Under the pieces are notes generated by a model. It made no database searches. It was given only the letters and a program-made list of their open reading frames with translations, and was not told where the DNA came from. Shown here one piece after another: positions 1-9,008 of a stretch of DNA of 64,000 nt (the stretch's first letter is position 1; every line of letters starts with the position of its first letter). This DNA is from an uncultured Nitrospira sp. Lineage in GTDB: Bacteria > Nitrospirota > Nitrospiria > Nitrospirales > Nitrospiraceae. The translations under genes were made by a program, and so were the position numbers. The stretch lies in the NCBI GenBank assembly GCA_902500995.1, contig CABVSR010000006.1, positions 1 to 64,000 on the forward strand, written 5' to 3'.

Positions 1-117
1 TCGCGAAGCGGCATAGGACCAGACGGACTGTCGGATATTTACGGAGAATAGTGCGGGCGGCAGGCCCCGTTGAAGGTGAAACAGAACTCAGTTAGAGTGA
101 CGCCACGGGGGAGAGAT

Positions 118-1011
118 ATGTCCGAACGTTTTGATAAAGTGGTCGCCATCATGGCCCGACTCCGGGCGCCAGGCGGCTGCCCGTGGGATCGCAAGCAGAC
201 TCACGAATCCCTCAAACCCTACCTGATCGAAGAAACCTACGAAGCGCTCGACACCATCGACAGGCAGGATTTTTCCAAACTCAAGGAAGAACTCGGCGAT
301 GTCTTGCTCCAGGTCTTGTTCCACAGCCAGATTGGGACGGAAGCCGGCACCTTCACCATGGATGACGTGCTCGAGCAGCTGAGCGACAAACTCGTGCGCC
401 GCCACCCGCATGTCTTCGGCGAGACGGCAGCCGTCGCATCAGGGCTCGATTCCGAACAGGTCGTTCATCGATGGGAAGACATCAAACGGGCCGAGCGCAG
501 AAACGCCGGAAAACCCGAATCGGTGTTGCAGGACATTCCTCAAGCCCTCCCCGCCCTGCTTCGCGCCTACCAGACACAGGTGCGCGCCGCGCATGTCGGC
601 TTCGACTGGCCGGACAGTCCGCAGGGCCTGGCTGAGGTGTTCGGCAAAGTCGAAGAAGAAATTGGAGAACTGCGCAGTGCCGTGAGCGACGCGTCAGGAG
701 CTTCTCAGCCGCCCCCGGAGCCTACCGCCGGCATGGCAGCGGAAGTGGGCGACCTGCTCTTCTCACTGGTCAACCTGGCGCGCCATATCAAGGTGAATCC
801 CGAAGAATCGCTGCGTCAGGCGACGAACCGGTTCACGTCCCGGTTCCAACACATCGAACAGGAGGCCGCGCGCAGCGGACGGACCGTCCAGGATCTGACC
901 CTGGCCGAAATGGATCACTATTGGAATGCGGCCAAACGATTGGAATCAGCCGATCATTCTTCGGCCGCGTCGCCGCATGGTTCTCAAGAGGCGCCACAGA
1001 CTTCCTTATGA
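118..1011 (+). CDS. mazG: Nucleoside triphosphate pyrophosphohydrolase MazG
   Basis: The 297-residue protein is a MazG all-alpha NTP pyrophosphohydrolase, a family that hydrolyses (d)NTPs to NMP and pyrophosphate and cleans the nucleotide pool. Two MazG repeats are visible. The N-terminal one carries EETYE followed by EELGD, the metal-binding EExxE...ExxD pattern. The C-terminal one carries EEEIGEL followed by AEVGD. A proline-rich linker separates the halves, and the C-terminal tail makes it somewhat longer than the E. coli enzyme. ATG at 118 was chosen over an upstream TTG at 70 because a GGGGGAGAG ribosome binding site precedes it. The stop overlaps the next start (ATGA), so the two genes are translationally coupled. 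Confidence 0.95.
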   Translation: MSERFDKVVAIMARLRAPGGCPWDRKQTHESLKPYLIEETYEALDTIDRQDFSKLKEELGDVLLQVLFHSQIGTEAGTFTMDDVLEQLSDKLVRRHPHVFGETAAVASGLDSEQVVHRWEDIKRAERRNAGKPESVLQDIPQALPALLRAYQTQVRAAHVGFDWPDSPQGLAEVFGKVEEEIGELRSAVSDASGASQPPPEPTAGMAAEVGDLLFSLVNLARHIKVNPEESLRQATNRFTSRFQHIEQEAARSGRTVQDLTLAEMDHYWNAAKRLESADHSSAASPHGSQEAPQTSL

Positions 1012-1622
1012 GCAACGAGCAGAATCCATATCAAGAGGGCAAGCGAGCCGGGCTCCATCCCCTGTTCGTGCTCTTCGGCGCGATTTTGGTCATGTGGCTG
1101 CTCATCAATCTCGCCGTCCCCAGCGGGAAACAAAAACAGGCTGCCGGACCGGAGATTTCGCAAGTGGGCCCGGACGATCCCGATGCCGCGCCGGTCATGT
1201 ACAAAGTTCAGACGACCTTGACGGAATTTAACGCCGTCAGCATTGTCGTCCCGTCCCAGGTGACCACCAGTCAGGTCGTCGGCTTGCTGAAGCAATTGCA
1301 ACAGGCGAGACTCAATCAGACGCTGTCAGGCATCATCCCCGCTACCAGTCCCGGCCACAAACTCGGCGATCTGGCCGTCGCCGACTTGTACATCTTTTCG
1401 GATCCCAAATATGCGACGGCGGAGGTCGTCGGCACATTGGCACGAGGCGCCCACGCCCCCGGCAACCTGTATCCGCAGGCCATTCCGTTCGAAGAGGCCA
1501 TGGAACAGGTGCGCGGACATTACCGCATCGATTTGAACGATACGAGCAATCCCGACACCGGCTCCATCGGATTTGCCGATGATTCAGGGGTGCACAGCAG
1601 GCAATACCGCCGGATTTTTTGA
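1008..1622 (+). CDS. Membrane-anchored hypothetical protein
   Basis: This 204-residue protein is not recognised. One transmembrane helix spans roughly residues 18-37, after a short polar N-terminus, and the rest is a soluble domain presumed to be extracytoplasmic. The start overlaps the mazG stop by four bases, so the two are co-translated. I saw no catalytic motif. The C-terminal part is rich in small and charged residues without a repeat. The function is unknown, and the coupling to mazG need not imply a shared pathway. Confidence 0.8.
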   Translation: MSNEQNPYQEGKRAGLHPLFVLFGAILVMWLLINLAVPSGKQKQAAGPEISQVGPDDPDAAPVMYKVQTTLTEFNAVSIVVPSQVTTSQVVGLLKQLQQARLNQTLSGIIPATSPGHKLGDLAVADLYIFSDPKYATAEVVGTLARGAHAPGNLYPQAIPFEEAMEQVRGHYRIDLNDTSNPDTGSIGFADDSGVHSRQYRRIF

Positions 1623-1950
1623 GCGGTTCCGGCGAAATCCCACGGCTGATGCGCCTTCGCTATCCCCAAGGTCGATCCGGACGGCAAAGATCTCCCTAGG
1701 GGTTTCCATCTTCCACAGCATCTAGTAGGCTCCTCGACTGACACCCCCAATGCCTAAAACTTGTGCAGGCCGCTCAAGGACCGTTCTGCGAAGGGGCTCC
1801 CGCCTCAAGGAGGACGCTATACACATGCTTATCCACAGATTCTGTGCGTGAGAGAATGAGTTCGGCCCCGACGCCGCTATGTGAACGTTCTGCAAAGAGC
1901 GGAAGAGGGCCGAGGCTGAATGCCGGGTCTTCCATCCTGTCTTCGATGAC
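1623..1950. other. Intergenic region with no supported gene
   Basis: About 330 bases between two convergent genes. Short open frames exist but have shadow-like composition (rich in Arg, Ser and Pro) and no convincing ribosome binding site. A single TTATCCACA 9-mer at 1829-1837 matches the E. coli-type DnaA box. It stands alone and is probably chance. No terminator with a T-run was found. Confidence 0.6.
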
Positions 1951-2367
1951 TCAGACTGCCAAACCGATCGTCTGGGTGATTTCGCTGCGCAAGGATTCCG
2001 CATGGGCTTGGACCCACGATTCCAGTTGCGGAAAGTGGTGCGCCAGCGGCCCAGTGAAGGGAGGCACCAACACATCGGCCCGCTCCTTGAGCCACCCTTC
2101 CTCCTCGGCTATCCGCAGCTTTTGATCGCCGATCTTGCGCGACAACAACTTATTCAGCATCAGTTGCTGTCCGGGACTCCCGGTCACGGTGCCCAGGAGC
2201 TTGGTTTTTACATAGTCCAACTCTTCCGCCAGCGCGATCTTCACCCGCACCGCATGGGTCGCCGCCCAGGTCGCCCGTTGAATGGAATAGTCGTACGAAA
2301 ACACCGGCTCCCGGGGCTCGCGAAAAGGGCCGGCGACATTGGAAATCACCAACTGATCATTTAACAT
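1951..2367 (-). CDS. Hypothetical protein downstream of hemG
   Basis: A 138-residue soluble protein of unknown function. It starts 27 bases after the hemG stop on the same strand, so it is probably the last gene of the hem transcript. The composition is protein-like, with a Leu/Lys/Glu-rich middle and several tryptophans. There is no signal peptide, membrane helix or cysteine motif. I do not recognise the family, and a haem role would rest only on position. Confidence 0.75.
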   Translation of the reverse strand: MLNDQLVISNVAGPFREPREPVFSYDYSIQRATWAATHAVRVKIALAEELDYVKTKLLGTVTGSPGQQLMLNKLLSRKIGDQKLRIAEEEGWLKERADVLVPPFTGPLAHHFPQLESWVQAHAESLRSEITQTIGLAV

Positions 2368-2394
2368 CGTTCACATCCTTCTGTTGCATCGCGC

Positions 2395-3864
2395 TCACGA
2401 TTGCGCCTCTCGAATGTTGGCCGTGCGCAGATACCGCAAGGTCCGAGCCGCCGCTTCGGCTCCGTCCCTGATACAGTCCGGCAGTCCGACGCCGCGATAC
2501 CCCGCTCCCGTGACCGTCAAGCCTCCGAACCGGGACAGCGCGGCCTCGAGTTGTGTCAGTCGATCGAGATGCCCGAGCGTATATTGCGGCATCGCCCGAT
2601 GCCACCGGTTGACCTCGACATACTGCGGGGTCGCCTGCAGACCCACGATGGACGCCAATTCCTCCCGCACGCAACGGACCAATGACTCATCGTCCTGCTG
2701 CAAGATGGCCTCGCGCCCTACGCCGCCCAGATAACAGCGCACGGACATCTCCTCGGGAGGCGCCCGATGCGGCCACTTGATCGAGGTCCAGGTCGCAGCA
2801 ATCAGGTCACGCCCTTCCACCCGCGGGACCACAAAACCGAACCCCTGCAACCTGCTTCCCACCGCCGCGACCGGATAAATCAGCGAGATCGTCGCCGTCG
2901 AGGCATAAGGAATGGTGTCCATCAAGCCGGCTGCGAGCGGACTCAAGGGCCGAACCAGGTCGGCACTCACGTAGGCCGGCGTCGCCAGCACCACCGCTTC
3001 GGCCGACAGAGCCGTACCATCGGCGCAGATCACATCGTACATCCAGCGTCCCGCCTGGTGCGAGCGTACCCGCAGCGTTTCAGCTTGCACTCCGGCTTTC
3101 AGCGTGCCGCCGGTGTCCCGGATACGCGCGGTCAATCCGGCGACCAAATCCGCCAGGCCGTTTTTCAGCGTCACGAACATGGTATGCCGCGGGCGGCCGT
3201 CGGAACCCTTGTGCGCCCGCGCGCGGCGAGCCGCCATCATCCCGCGAATCACGCTGCCATGCTCTTGCTCCAGCTCATAAAACCGCGGAAACGTCGCGCG
3301 AAGACTCATCTGCTCGGCATCGCCGGCGTAGATGCCCGCCATCAGCGGTTCCATGACCCGCTCGCAGGCATGCCGCCCGAACCGGCGGCGAAAGAATGCC
3401 GCGAGCGATTCATCTTCCGGAGACCGTCGCGGGGGAATCACGAGGTCGCAGCCCATCCTGGCGAGGTCGATCCACGACAACAATCCGCTGCGAAAAAACG
3501 GGCCCAGTTGAGTCGGCGTGAAGGTCACGAGACCTTCCGGCAATTCGTGCAGCTGCCCGCCCCTCAGGACGCTGGCTTTTTTTTCAACGGGGTTGGTGTT
3601 GATGAGCTCATCGGCGATTCCCAGCCGCCGGCAGAGGTCCATGGCCCACGGCTTCTGGGAGAGGAAGGAATCCGGCCCTGCCTCCATGACCAGCCGGCCG
3701 ACTCGATGGGTGACGATCTTCCCGCCCCAGACGGGCGCGGCGTCGAGAATGGTGCAGGACAACGCCGTGTCTTCCGCCGCGGCCTGGTCGAGCAACGCAA
3801 AGGCCGTGGACAGGCCAGAGATGCCTCCACCGATAATGATGACTGACTTGGACGTGCGCGCCAC
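2395..3864 (-). CDS. hemG: Protoporphyrinogen/coproporphyrinogen oxidase (HemY type)
   Basis: A 489-residue FAD-dependent oxidase of the HemY/CgoX family, which performs the six-electron oxidation of a porphyrinogen to the porphyrin late in haem synthesis. The N-terminal GGGISGLSTAFAL motif (about residues 12-24) is the dinucleotide-binding fold. A Gly-rich GAGYRGVGLPDC segment near the C-terminus is the second FAD contact typical of this amine-oxidase-like family. It lies downstream of hemE and hemH on the same strand, an order also seen in Gram-positive hemEHY operons. Sequence alone does not say whether the substrate is protoporphyrinogen IX or coproporphyrinogen III. Confidence 0.92.
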   Translation of the reverse strand: MARTSKSVIIIGGGISGLSTAFALLDQAAAEDTALSCTILDAAPVWGGKIVTHRVGRLVMEAGPDSFLSQKPWAMDLCRRLGIADELINTNPVEKKASVLRGGQLHELPEGLVTFTPTQLGPFFRSGLLSWIDLARMGCDLVIPPRRSPEDESLAAFFRRRFGRHACERVMEPLMAGIYAGDAEQMSLRATFPRFYELEQEHGSVIRGMMAARRARAHKGSDGRPRHTMFVTLKNGLADLVAGLTARIRDTGGTLKAGVQAETLRVRSHQAGRWMYDVICADGTALSAEAVVLATPAYVSADLVRPLSPLAAGLMDTIPYASTATISLIYPVAAVGSRLQGFGFVVPRVEGRDLIAATWTSIKWPHRAPPEEMSVRCYLGGVGREAILQQDDESLVRCVREELASIVGLQATPQYVEVNRWHRAMPQYTLGHLDRLTQLEAALSRFGGLTVTGAGYRGVGLPDCIRDGAEAAARTLRYLRTANIREAQS

Positions 3865-4073
3865 GGCGGTGCCGCTAAAAAGGAGTGCAACAAGGCTGCG
3901 ACACTCGCTGAACCGTTCGAGCGTCAGGACAGTTGGCGAATGCTTCGCGCGGGCTGTTCAACCAGCTCCCGCAACGCGGCCGCAGCGAGCGGCGAGGTGA
4001 GTCGGACGTGGCCGGGTACGTCGAACCTTGGAGCGAATCGAGCACTATGCTGAGGGCCTTGTTCAACATCCGC
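3865..4073. repeat. Intergenic segment with 8-bp direct repeats, hemH-hemG
   Basis: The gap between hemH and hemG is longer than the other gaps in the cluster. TGTTCAAC occurs at 3955-3962 and again at 4060-4067 in the same orientation, flanking 97 bp of GC-rich, partly palindromic DNA. The inner sequence (GCTCCCGCAACGCGGCC and what follows) loosely resembles the hairpin repeat at 19332-19388. It may be a degenerate small repetitive element, but the resemblance is weak. Confidence 0.35.
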
Positions 4074-5018
4074 CTAATGAACCAGCGACGACTCGTGAGC
4101 TTCCACGACCGACGTCAGGACGTCGATCAGCCGAGCCGAGGCGTTGAGCATGAGGATTCGTTCCAGTTGCATACCGTTGGCCCGGGCCAACTGGGTGAGC
4201 TCGATATCGATGTCGTACAAGGTTTCCACATGGTCGCAGAGAAAGCCGATGGGTGCCAGGAGCACCTGCCGGTAGCCTTCTTTTGCCAAGGCTTCCACCG
4301 TCTCTTCGACCGTCGGCCCGAGCCATTTTTCGCCTGAGCGTCCCTGGCTTTGATAGGCGAACCGCGTCGGTTGCACGCCGAGTTGAGCAGAGACGGCCTC
4401 GACGGTCCCGCGAACCTCCTCCGGATACGGATCCTTCATGGCCACCACGCGCTCAGGCAGGCTATGGGCTGTAAACAGCACGGGCACCTGCGCGCGGACA
4501 GCCTCCGGAAATCGCTCCAGCGTGCAGCGAATCTGTTCAACAATCGCGGCAATCAACAACGGATGGCGGTGCCAGCTCCCGACGAAGCTGATCGGCGTCC
4601 CATCGGACAGTTCCGCGCGGGCCGCCTCGACTTTTTTGACATAGGCCCCGATGCTGAGCGACGAGTATTGCGGCGCCATACACAACCCGACGATATGATC
4701 CGGACTGTCTTGAAGCATGGCGGCGTAGGCGTCTTTGATGAACGGATGCCAGTGCCGCAATCCCACGTAACAACGAAATCTCGCGTCACCGGCCGCATTC
4801 AGCCGCTGCTCCAATGCTCGGGCTACCATGCGCGTCGTCTCGAGCACCGGCGACTTCCCACCGGTCGCCCGGTACCGCGCCCGGATTTCCTCTACCAATT
4901 CGGGAGAAGTCGGCCGCCCGCCGCGGACATCCAGCAGGTAGGGTTCCACATTCTCCAGACTATCGGGGCCACCCATTGCCATCAGCAACAGGGCAATCGG
5001 TCGTGGAGTTGCGGACAT
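4074..5018 (-). CDS. hemH: Ferrochelatase
   Basis: A 314-residue class II chelatase that inserts ferrous iron into a porphyrin. The metal-site HSLPE is present in FTAHSLPERV, and the second acidic motif appears as GFLCDHVETLYDID. Both are family signatures. There is no C-terminal membrane anchor. ATG at 5018 begins the conserved MSATPRPIALLLMAMGG region. An in-frame ATG at 5048 would add ten residues and cannot be excluded, since it has a GAGAG just upstream. The gene lies between hemE and hemG on the same strand. Protoporphyrin and coproporphyrin substrates cannot be told apart here. Confidence 0.92.
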   Translation of the reverse strand: MSATPRPIALLLMAMGGPDSLENVEPYLLDVRGGRPTSPELVEEIRARYRATGGKSPVLETTRMVARALEQRLNAAGDARFRCYVGLRHWHPFIKDAYAAMLQDSPDHIVGLCMAPQYSSLSIGAYVKKVEAARAELSDGTPISFVGSWHRHPLLIAAIVEQIRCTLERFPEAVRAQVPVLFTAHSLPERVVAMKDPYPEEVRGTVEAVSAQLGVQPTRFAYQSQGRSGEKWLGPTVEETVEALAKEGYRQVLLAPIGFLCDHVETLYDIDIELTQLARANGMQLERILMLNASARLIDVLTSVVEAHESSLVH

Positions 5019-5100
5019 GAGGAATTCACCAGCCTTCCGGGACGGCATCTCTCACTATTCGGATGCCTGCCCGGCAACGAACACACGCGCATCGCCAAAC

Positions 5101-6138
5101 TCAGCGAGCGCTCAATTTATGGACCAGATCGATCGTCGCGGCCACATGCTCGACGGGAGTATTGGGAAGAATCCCGTGCCCGAGATTAAAAATGTGCCCC
5201 GGTCGCCCGGCGGCCCGGCGCAGAATATCCGCCACCCGGCGCTCGATTTCGGGCATCGGAGCGAACAAGGTGACCGGATCGAGATTCCCTTGCACCGCGC
5301 GGTCGTATCCCACCATCGCCCAGGCCTCATCGAGAGGGATACGCCAATCGATCCCGATCACGTCGCCGCCCGCCTGGCGCATCGATTTGAGGATGGCCGT
5401 CGTGCCGGTGCCGAAATGAATGAGTGGAACCCCCTCATGCTTGAGCCCGTCAAAAATCAGTTGCACATGCGGCATGACATATTCCGCGTAGTCCCCCGCG
5501 GACAGGCATCCGACCCAGCTATCGAACAATTGCACCGCCTGAGCGCCGGCCCGGATCTGGCGGCGCAGGTACCCGGTAATGACTCGCGCGAAGGTGTCCA
5601 TCAAGCGATGCCAGACGTCGGGCGCTCCGTACATCATCTGTTTCGTATGAATGTAGTTGCGGGAGCTTCCGCCCTCGATGGCATAGCTGGCCAACGTGAA
5701 GGGCGCTCCGGCAAACCCGATCAACGGCACCCGGCCGGCCAGCATCTTCCGCGTCAGGCTGATGGCATCCATGACGTACTGGAGGCCGCTGTCATCGAGC
5801 ATCTTGAGCCGCTCCACCGCCGTCCGGTCCCGCACGGGATTGTGGATAATCGGCCCCTCTCCCTCCGCAAACTCCAGCGACAACCCCATCGGTTCGAGCG
5901 GGAGCAGGATGTCGGCAAAAATGATGGCGGCATCGAGCGCAAACCGGTCGATCGGCTGCAGGGTGACTTGAGCCGCCAATTCCGGCGTTTTACACAGTTC
6001 GAGAATCGAGTATTTTTCCCGCAAGCGGCGATACTCGATCATGTAACGGCCCGCCTGGCGCATGAACCAGACCGGCGTGCAATCAACCGGTTCGCGCCGG
6101 CACGCTTTGAGAAATCGATCGTTCATAATGGGGCGCAT
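5101..6138 (-). CDS. hemE: Uroporphyrinogen decarboxylase
   Basis: The 345-residue enzyme decarboxylates the four acetate side chains of uroporphyrinogen III to give coproporphyrinogen III. The N-terminal signature PVWFMRQAGRYMIEYR is intact, with the conserved Arg residues that bind substrate carboxylates and the Asp of ADILLPLEPMGL. Length matches the family. It is the first gene of the minus-strand hem cluster (hemE, hemH, hemG). An alternative ATG four codons downstream (6126) gives MNDRF; neither start has a strong ribosome binding site. Confidence 0.95.
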   Translation of the reverse strand: MRPIMNDRFLKACRREPVDCTPVWFMRQAGRYMIEYRRLREKYSILELCKTPELAAQVTLQPIDRFALDAAIIFADILLPLEPMGLSLEFAEGEGPIIHNPVRDRTAVERLKMLDDSGLQYVMDAISLTRKMLAGRVPLIGFAGAPFTLASYAIEGGSSRNYIHTKQMMYGAPDVWHRLMDTFARVITGYLRRQIRAGAQAVQLFDSWVGCLSAGDYAEYVMPHVQLIFDGLKHEGVPLIHFGTGTTAILKSMRQAGGDVIGIDWRIPLDEAWAMVGYDRAVQGNLDPVTLFAPMPEIERRVADILRRAAGRPGHIFNLGHGILPNTPVEHVAATIDLVHKLSAR

Positions 6139-6497
6139 TTTAGTGGGCCGATCCGAACAGAGTCAAACAATCTTGCGCGGCGACCGCCGTAGAATCGCGC
6201 GTTGGTCTCTCACGCCTGTCTCCGATGCGGCGCCGACAGCCCGCGGCTCCGCCTATGCCCGGCCACCTGTTCCCCGCAAGGCAAAATTCTCACGACATTT
6301 TCTTGCGAATCCGTGTATAATGACCGCACGTGTCTTGAAGTCCGAGTCTAGACGCTCACTGATCGACACCATCCGAAACATTCAGCGGCCTGCCTCATCG
6401 CAACACTCGCAAGCGCCGCAACGATTACGTAACGCTGGTGCAACGGCGGCGCAACCCCTCGGTACCGCATCCAATTTCGCACAACTGTGGAGGTCGC
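6139..6497. other. Divergent intergenic region hemE / desaturase
   Basis: About 360 bases between divergently transcribed hemE and the desaturase gene. The only signals supported are a sigma70-like promoter at 6292-6321 pointing to the desaturase and the GGAGG just before 6498. The intervening leader of about 175 nt has no recognised riboswitch and no convincing short gene. Confidence 0.55.
6292..6321 (+). promoter_or_regulatory. Candidate sigma70 promoter for the desaturase
   Basis: A perfect -10 hexamer TATAAT lies at 6316-6321, preceded by an 18-base spacer and ACGACA, which matches four of six positions of the -35 consensus. Transcription from here would give a leader of about 170 nt before the desaturase ATG at 6498. 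Confidence 0.4.
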
Positions 6498-7517
6498 ATG
6501 AGTAGTGATCTGCATCCGCTCACCTTACCCGACAACGGTGCGCTGCCCAAGTCCGACGAACCGCCCGCAGCAGCGCCAGCCGCGAGCCACTCGCCCTGGC
6601 TGACGATTGTGCACTGGTTTGATTCCTGGGCCGGCATCGAAAACATGAAAACCGATGCGGCTCCCGCCACGGTCGACTGGCTGCGTGCCATTCCTCTGAT
6701 CACGGTCCACTTGATCTGTCTCGGCGTGTTCATCGTCGGCTGGAGCTGGGTCGCGGTTGCTGCCTGCGCCGCCTTCTATTTCGTGCGCATGTTCGCTATC
6801 ACCGGCTGGTATCACCGGTACTTCTCTCATCGGACATTTAAAACCTCCCGCGCGTGCCAGTTTGCGTTTGCGCTGCTCGGCTCGTCGTGCGCCCAACGCG
6901 GCCCTCTCTGGTGGGCCGGCCACCATCGTCACCATCACATCTATTCGGATAAGCCGGAAGACACCCACTCAGTGCGCCAGGGGGGATTTCTCTGGGCCCA
7001 CATCGGCTGGATCAGCTCCAAGAAATTTTTTCCGCCGAGACTCAAGAGCATCGGCGATTTTGCCAAGTTCCCTGAACTGCGGTTCCTGGATCGATTCGAC
7101 ACCCTGGTGCCGACGATCTGCGGGTTCGGCATGTTCGGACTGGGCAAATTGCTGGAAGCCTACGCCCCCGAGCTCGGAACCAATGGCCCGCAAATGCTGA
7201 TCTGGGGATTCTTCGTCTCGACCGTCCTGCTGCTCCACGGCACCTGCACGATCAATTCACTGTCGCACGTGTATGGATCGCAGCGTTACAAGACGGGGGA
7301 CGACAGCAAGAACAATTTCATCCTCGCCATGATCACCCTCGGCGAAGGGTGGCACAACAATCATCATTACTACGCCGCCTCAACCAGACAGGGATTTTAC
7401 TGGTGGGAAATCGACATCACCTACTACATCCTGCGCGCCATGCAGGCGATGGGATTGGTGTGGGATATTCGCGAGGTGCCGGTGCACGTTCGGGAAGGCA
7501 AAAGCAAACTCGCCTAG
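6498..7517 (+). CDS. Membrane acyl-CoA/acyl-lipid delta-9-type fatty acid desaturase
   Basis: This 339-residue integral membrane protein belongs to the acyl-CoA desaturase family, which uses a di-iron centre and O2 to introduce a double bond into acyl chains. The three histidine clusters are intact: HRYFSHR (HxxxxH type), HRHHH in GHHRHHHIYSD, and the late HNNHH in EGWHNNHHYY. Hydrophobic segments surround them. The start ATG at 6498 follows GGAGGTCGC. An upstream in-frame start at 6438 has no such site. The gene is monocistronic, with a strong GC hairpin after the stop. It implies oxygen-dependent membrane lipid unsaturation. Confidence 0.92.
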   Translation: MSSDLHPLTLPDNGALPKSDEPPAAAPAASHSPWLTIVHWFDSWAGIENMKTDAAPATVDWLRAIPLITVHLICLGVFIVGWSWVAVAACAAFYFVRMFAITGWYHRYFSHRTFKTSRACQFAFALLGSSCAQRGPLWWAGHHRHHHIYSDKPEDTHSVRQGGFLWAHIGWISSKKFFPPRLKSIGDFAKFPELRFLDRFDTLVPTICGFGMFGLGKLLEAYAPELGTNGPQMLIWGFFVSTVLLLHGTCTINSLSHVYGSQRYKTGDDSKNNFILAMITLGEGWHNNHHYYAASTRQGFYWWEIDITYYILRAMQAMGLVWDIREVPVHVREGKSKLA

Positions 7518-7522
7518 TAAAC

Positions 7523-7554
7523 CGCGGGGGCGGCTCTCACGGCCTGCCCCCGCG
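7523..7554. terminator. GC-rich hairpin between convergent genes
   Basis: CGCGGGGGC at 7523-7531 pairs perfectly with GCCCCCGCG at 7546-7554 around a 14-base loop. It sits between the desaturase stop and the convergent gene ending at 7563. There is no T-run, so it is either a factor-assisted terminator or a transcript-stabilising hairpin serving both strands. Confidence 0.5.
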
Positions 7555-7562
7555 TCATCGCC

Positions 7563-8033
7563 TCACACCCACTCCGACTCATTGATCGACGCAGAGCTGC
7601 TCCCGTACTGCGACGCCAAACGCTCCCGGATTTCACGGCTCGCTGCATCGAGCTCAGCCACCTCCGACTCCGTCGCGACCCAGGCGTCTTCCGAAAGCAA
7701 TTCGATGCGGTAATGATTCTTTCGCAGCGAAAACCATTCAATGTACGGGTGCGGCACCAGATGGGGATGCGGATCGAATGAGATGATGCCGGCGTCTCCG
7801 ATCTGCGGAATCTCGACGTCTCCCAACACGTGACCCGCAAGATCCTCGTCGGCAAACCGGCTGTTCTTAAACCGGATGACCTTACCGGCGATTTCTCCCC
7901 GGCAATTGCCCGCGAGATACACCTCGACCGCTCCCAGCACCGCAAAGGTGATGCGCCCCACCACCGTGCCGTCCTGCCGGTTGTCGAGAAACCCCTCCTG
8001 CACCCAGCGGCTGTTTCCAAACTTTTGCGCCAT
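7563..8033 (-). CDS. Hypothetical protein coupled to EamA transporter
   Basis: A 156-residue soluble protein with alternating charged and hydrophobic strands, suggesting a beta-rich fold. Several glycines and the segment SFDPHPHLVPHPYIEWF stand out, with three histidines close together. I do not recognise the family. ATG at 8033 was chosen because GGAGGGAAGGTGAC precedes it, and it lies one base after the stop of the upstream transporter gene. The two are almost certainly one transcript, yet no functional link is evident. Confidence 0.8.
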   Translation of the reverse strand: MAQKFGNSRWVQEGFLDNRQDGTVVGRITFAVLGAVEVYLAGNCRGEIAGKVIRFKNSRFADEDLAGHVLGDVEIPQIGDAGIISFDPHPHLVPHPYIEWFSLRKNHYRIELLSEDAWVATESEVAELDAASREIRERLASQYGSSSASINESEWV

Positions 8034-8034
8034 G

Positions 8035-8913
8035 TCACCTTCCCTCCGAACGCGCCACGACAGACTCCGGAGATGCCTGGGCGATTTCACCCGCCACTCG
8101 CGAGCCAAGCAACACCCCGCCCAGGATCATCGCGCTTCCGAACCAGCCTTGCGCATCCAGATGCTCTCCCAGGAAATACCATGCAAGCCAGGCCGCGACG
8201 GCCGGCTCCACGGCGAACAATAAAGCGACTTGCTGTGCGGGCAGAAGCTGCTGCGCCCACATCTGCACAGCGAACGCGCCGGTCGCCAGCACACCGGTGA
8301 CCCCCAGGCCCAGGATCAACACCAGACTCGGCTCGAACATGGCCGGCGTCGGCCGCTCCCACCACATGGCGCCCAGCATCGCGACCGTCATCATGACCAA
8401 TTGCCAGGCGAACAACGATACCGCGTCCGTCGATCTCGTGTACCGTTCCAGGCATACCATGTGTGCCGCAAACGCCGCAGCGCTACCGAGCGTCAGCAGG
8501 TCACCGAGATTGGCGGAGGCTGTCGGCTTGACGAGCAGCCACAGCCCGAACAGGGCAATCCCATTTGAAATCCAGGTATGAGCGTTCAACCGGCGCAGGT
8601 ACAGCGGAACGAACACGACATACAAGACCGTGATGAAGGCGGAATTCGACGCCGTGGTCAGGTGCAGGCCCACTGTCTGCAGCACATATCCCAGGAACAG
8701 CCAGAGGCTCGCGATGACACTCATCCGCAGGATGGCGGCGTCACGCGCCAACGTGCGACGCATCAAGAACAGGATCGCCAACACCATGAACATGCCGAGG
8801 AAAAATCGCAAGAACAGAAACGACAGCGGCGTGATCTGTTCGAGAGCGGCCTTCGTGGCCGGAAATGTTGCGCCCCACACAAAGGTCGTGAGGAGAAGCG
8901 CAAGTTGAGGCAT
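8035..8913 (-). CDS. EamA/DMT-family transporter
   Basis: A 292-residue protein with about ten hydrophobic segments arranged as two five-helix repeats, the architecture of drug/metabolite transporters of the EamA family. Conserved features are FVWGATFPATKAAL near the N-terminus and FAVEPAVAAWLAWYFLGE in the second repeat, the latter being the typical EamA helix-9 signature. The substrate cannot be inferred. It is followed within one base by the hypothetical gene at 7563-8033. Confidence 0.88.
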   Translation of the reverse strand: MPQLALLLTTFVWGATFPATKAALEQITPLSFLFLRFFLGMFMVLAILFLMRRTLARDAAILRMSVIASLWLFLGYVLQTVGLHLTTASNSAFITVLYVVFVPLYLRRLNAHTWISNGIALFGLWLLVKPTASANLGDLLTLGSAAAFAAHMVCLERYTRSTDAVSLFAWQLVMMTVAMLGAMWWERPTPAMFEPSLVLILGLGVTGVLATGAFAVQMWAQQLLPAQQVALLFAVEPAVAAWLAWYFLGEHLDAQGWFGSAMILGGVLLGSRVAGEIAQASPESVVARSEGR

Positions 8914-9008
8914 GGTCAGGTGATGGGAACGTGCCGGGTGATGGTAGAGATCCGGGAGGAATCCGGCCTATTCCGGCTCAATCAGCGCAGAATGGTGTCG
9001 CACACTCG

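Noticed and set aside
1-51. Possible 3' end of an upstream gene (frame ending TAG at 49-51)
   Set aside because: Only 16 codons are visible and another frame is open too, so the gene end cannot be assigned.
88-411. Minus-strand frame opposite mazG
   Set aside because: It lies wholly inside a well-supported gene with mirrored codon bias, so it is a shadow.
1829-1837. TTATCCACA, matching a DnaA box
   Set aside because: It is a single copy with no dnaA, dnaN or AT-rich unwinding region nearby, so chance is more likely than an origin.
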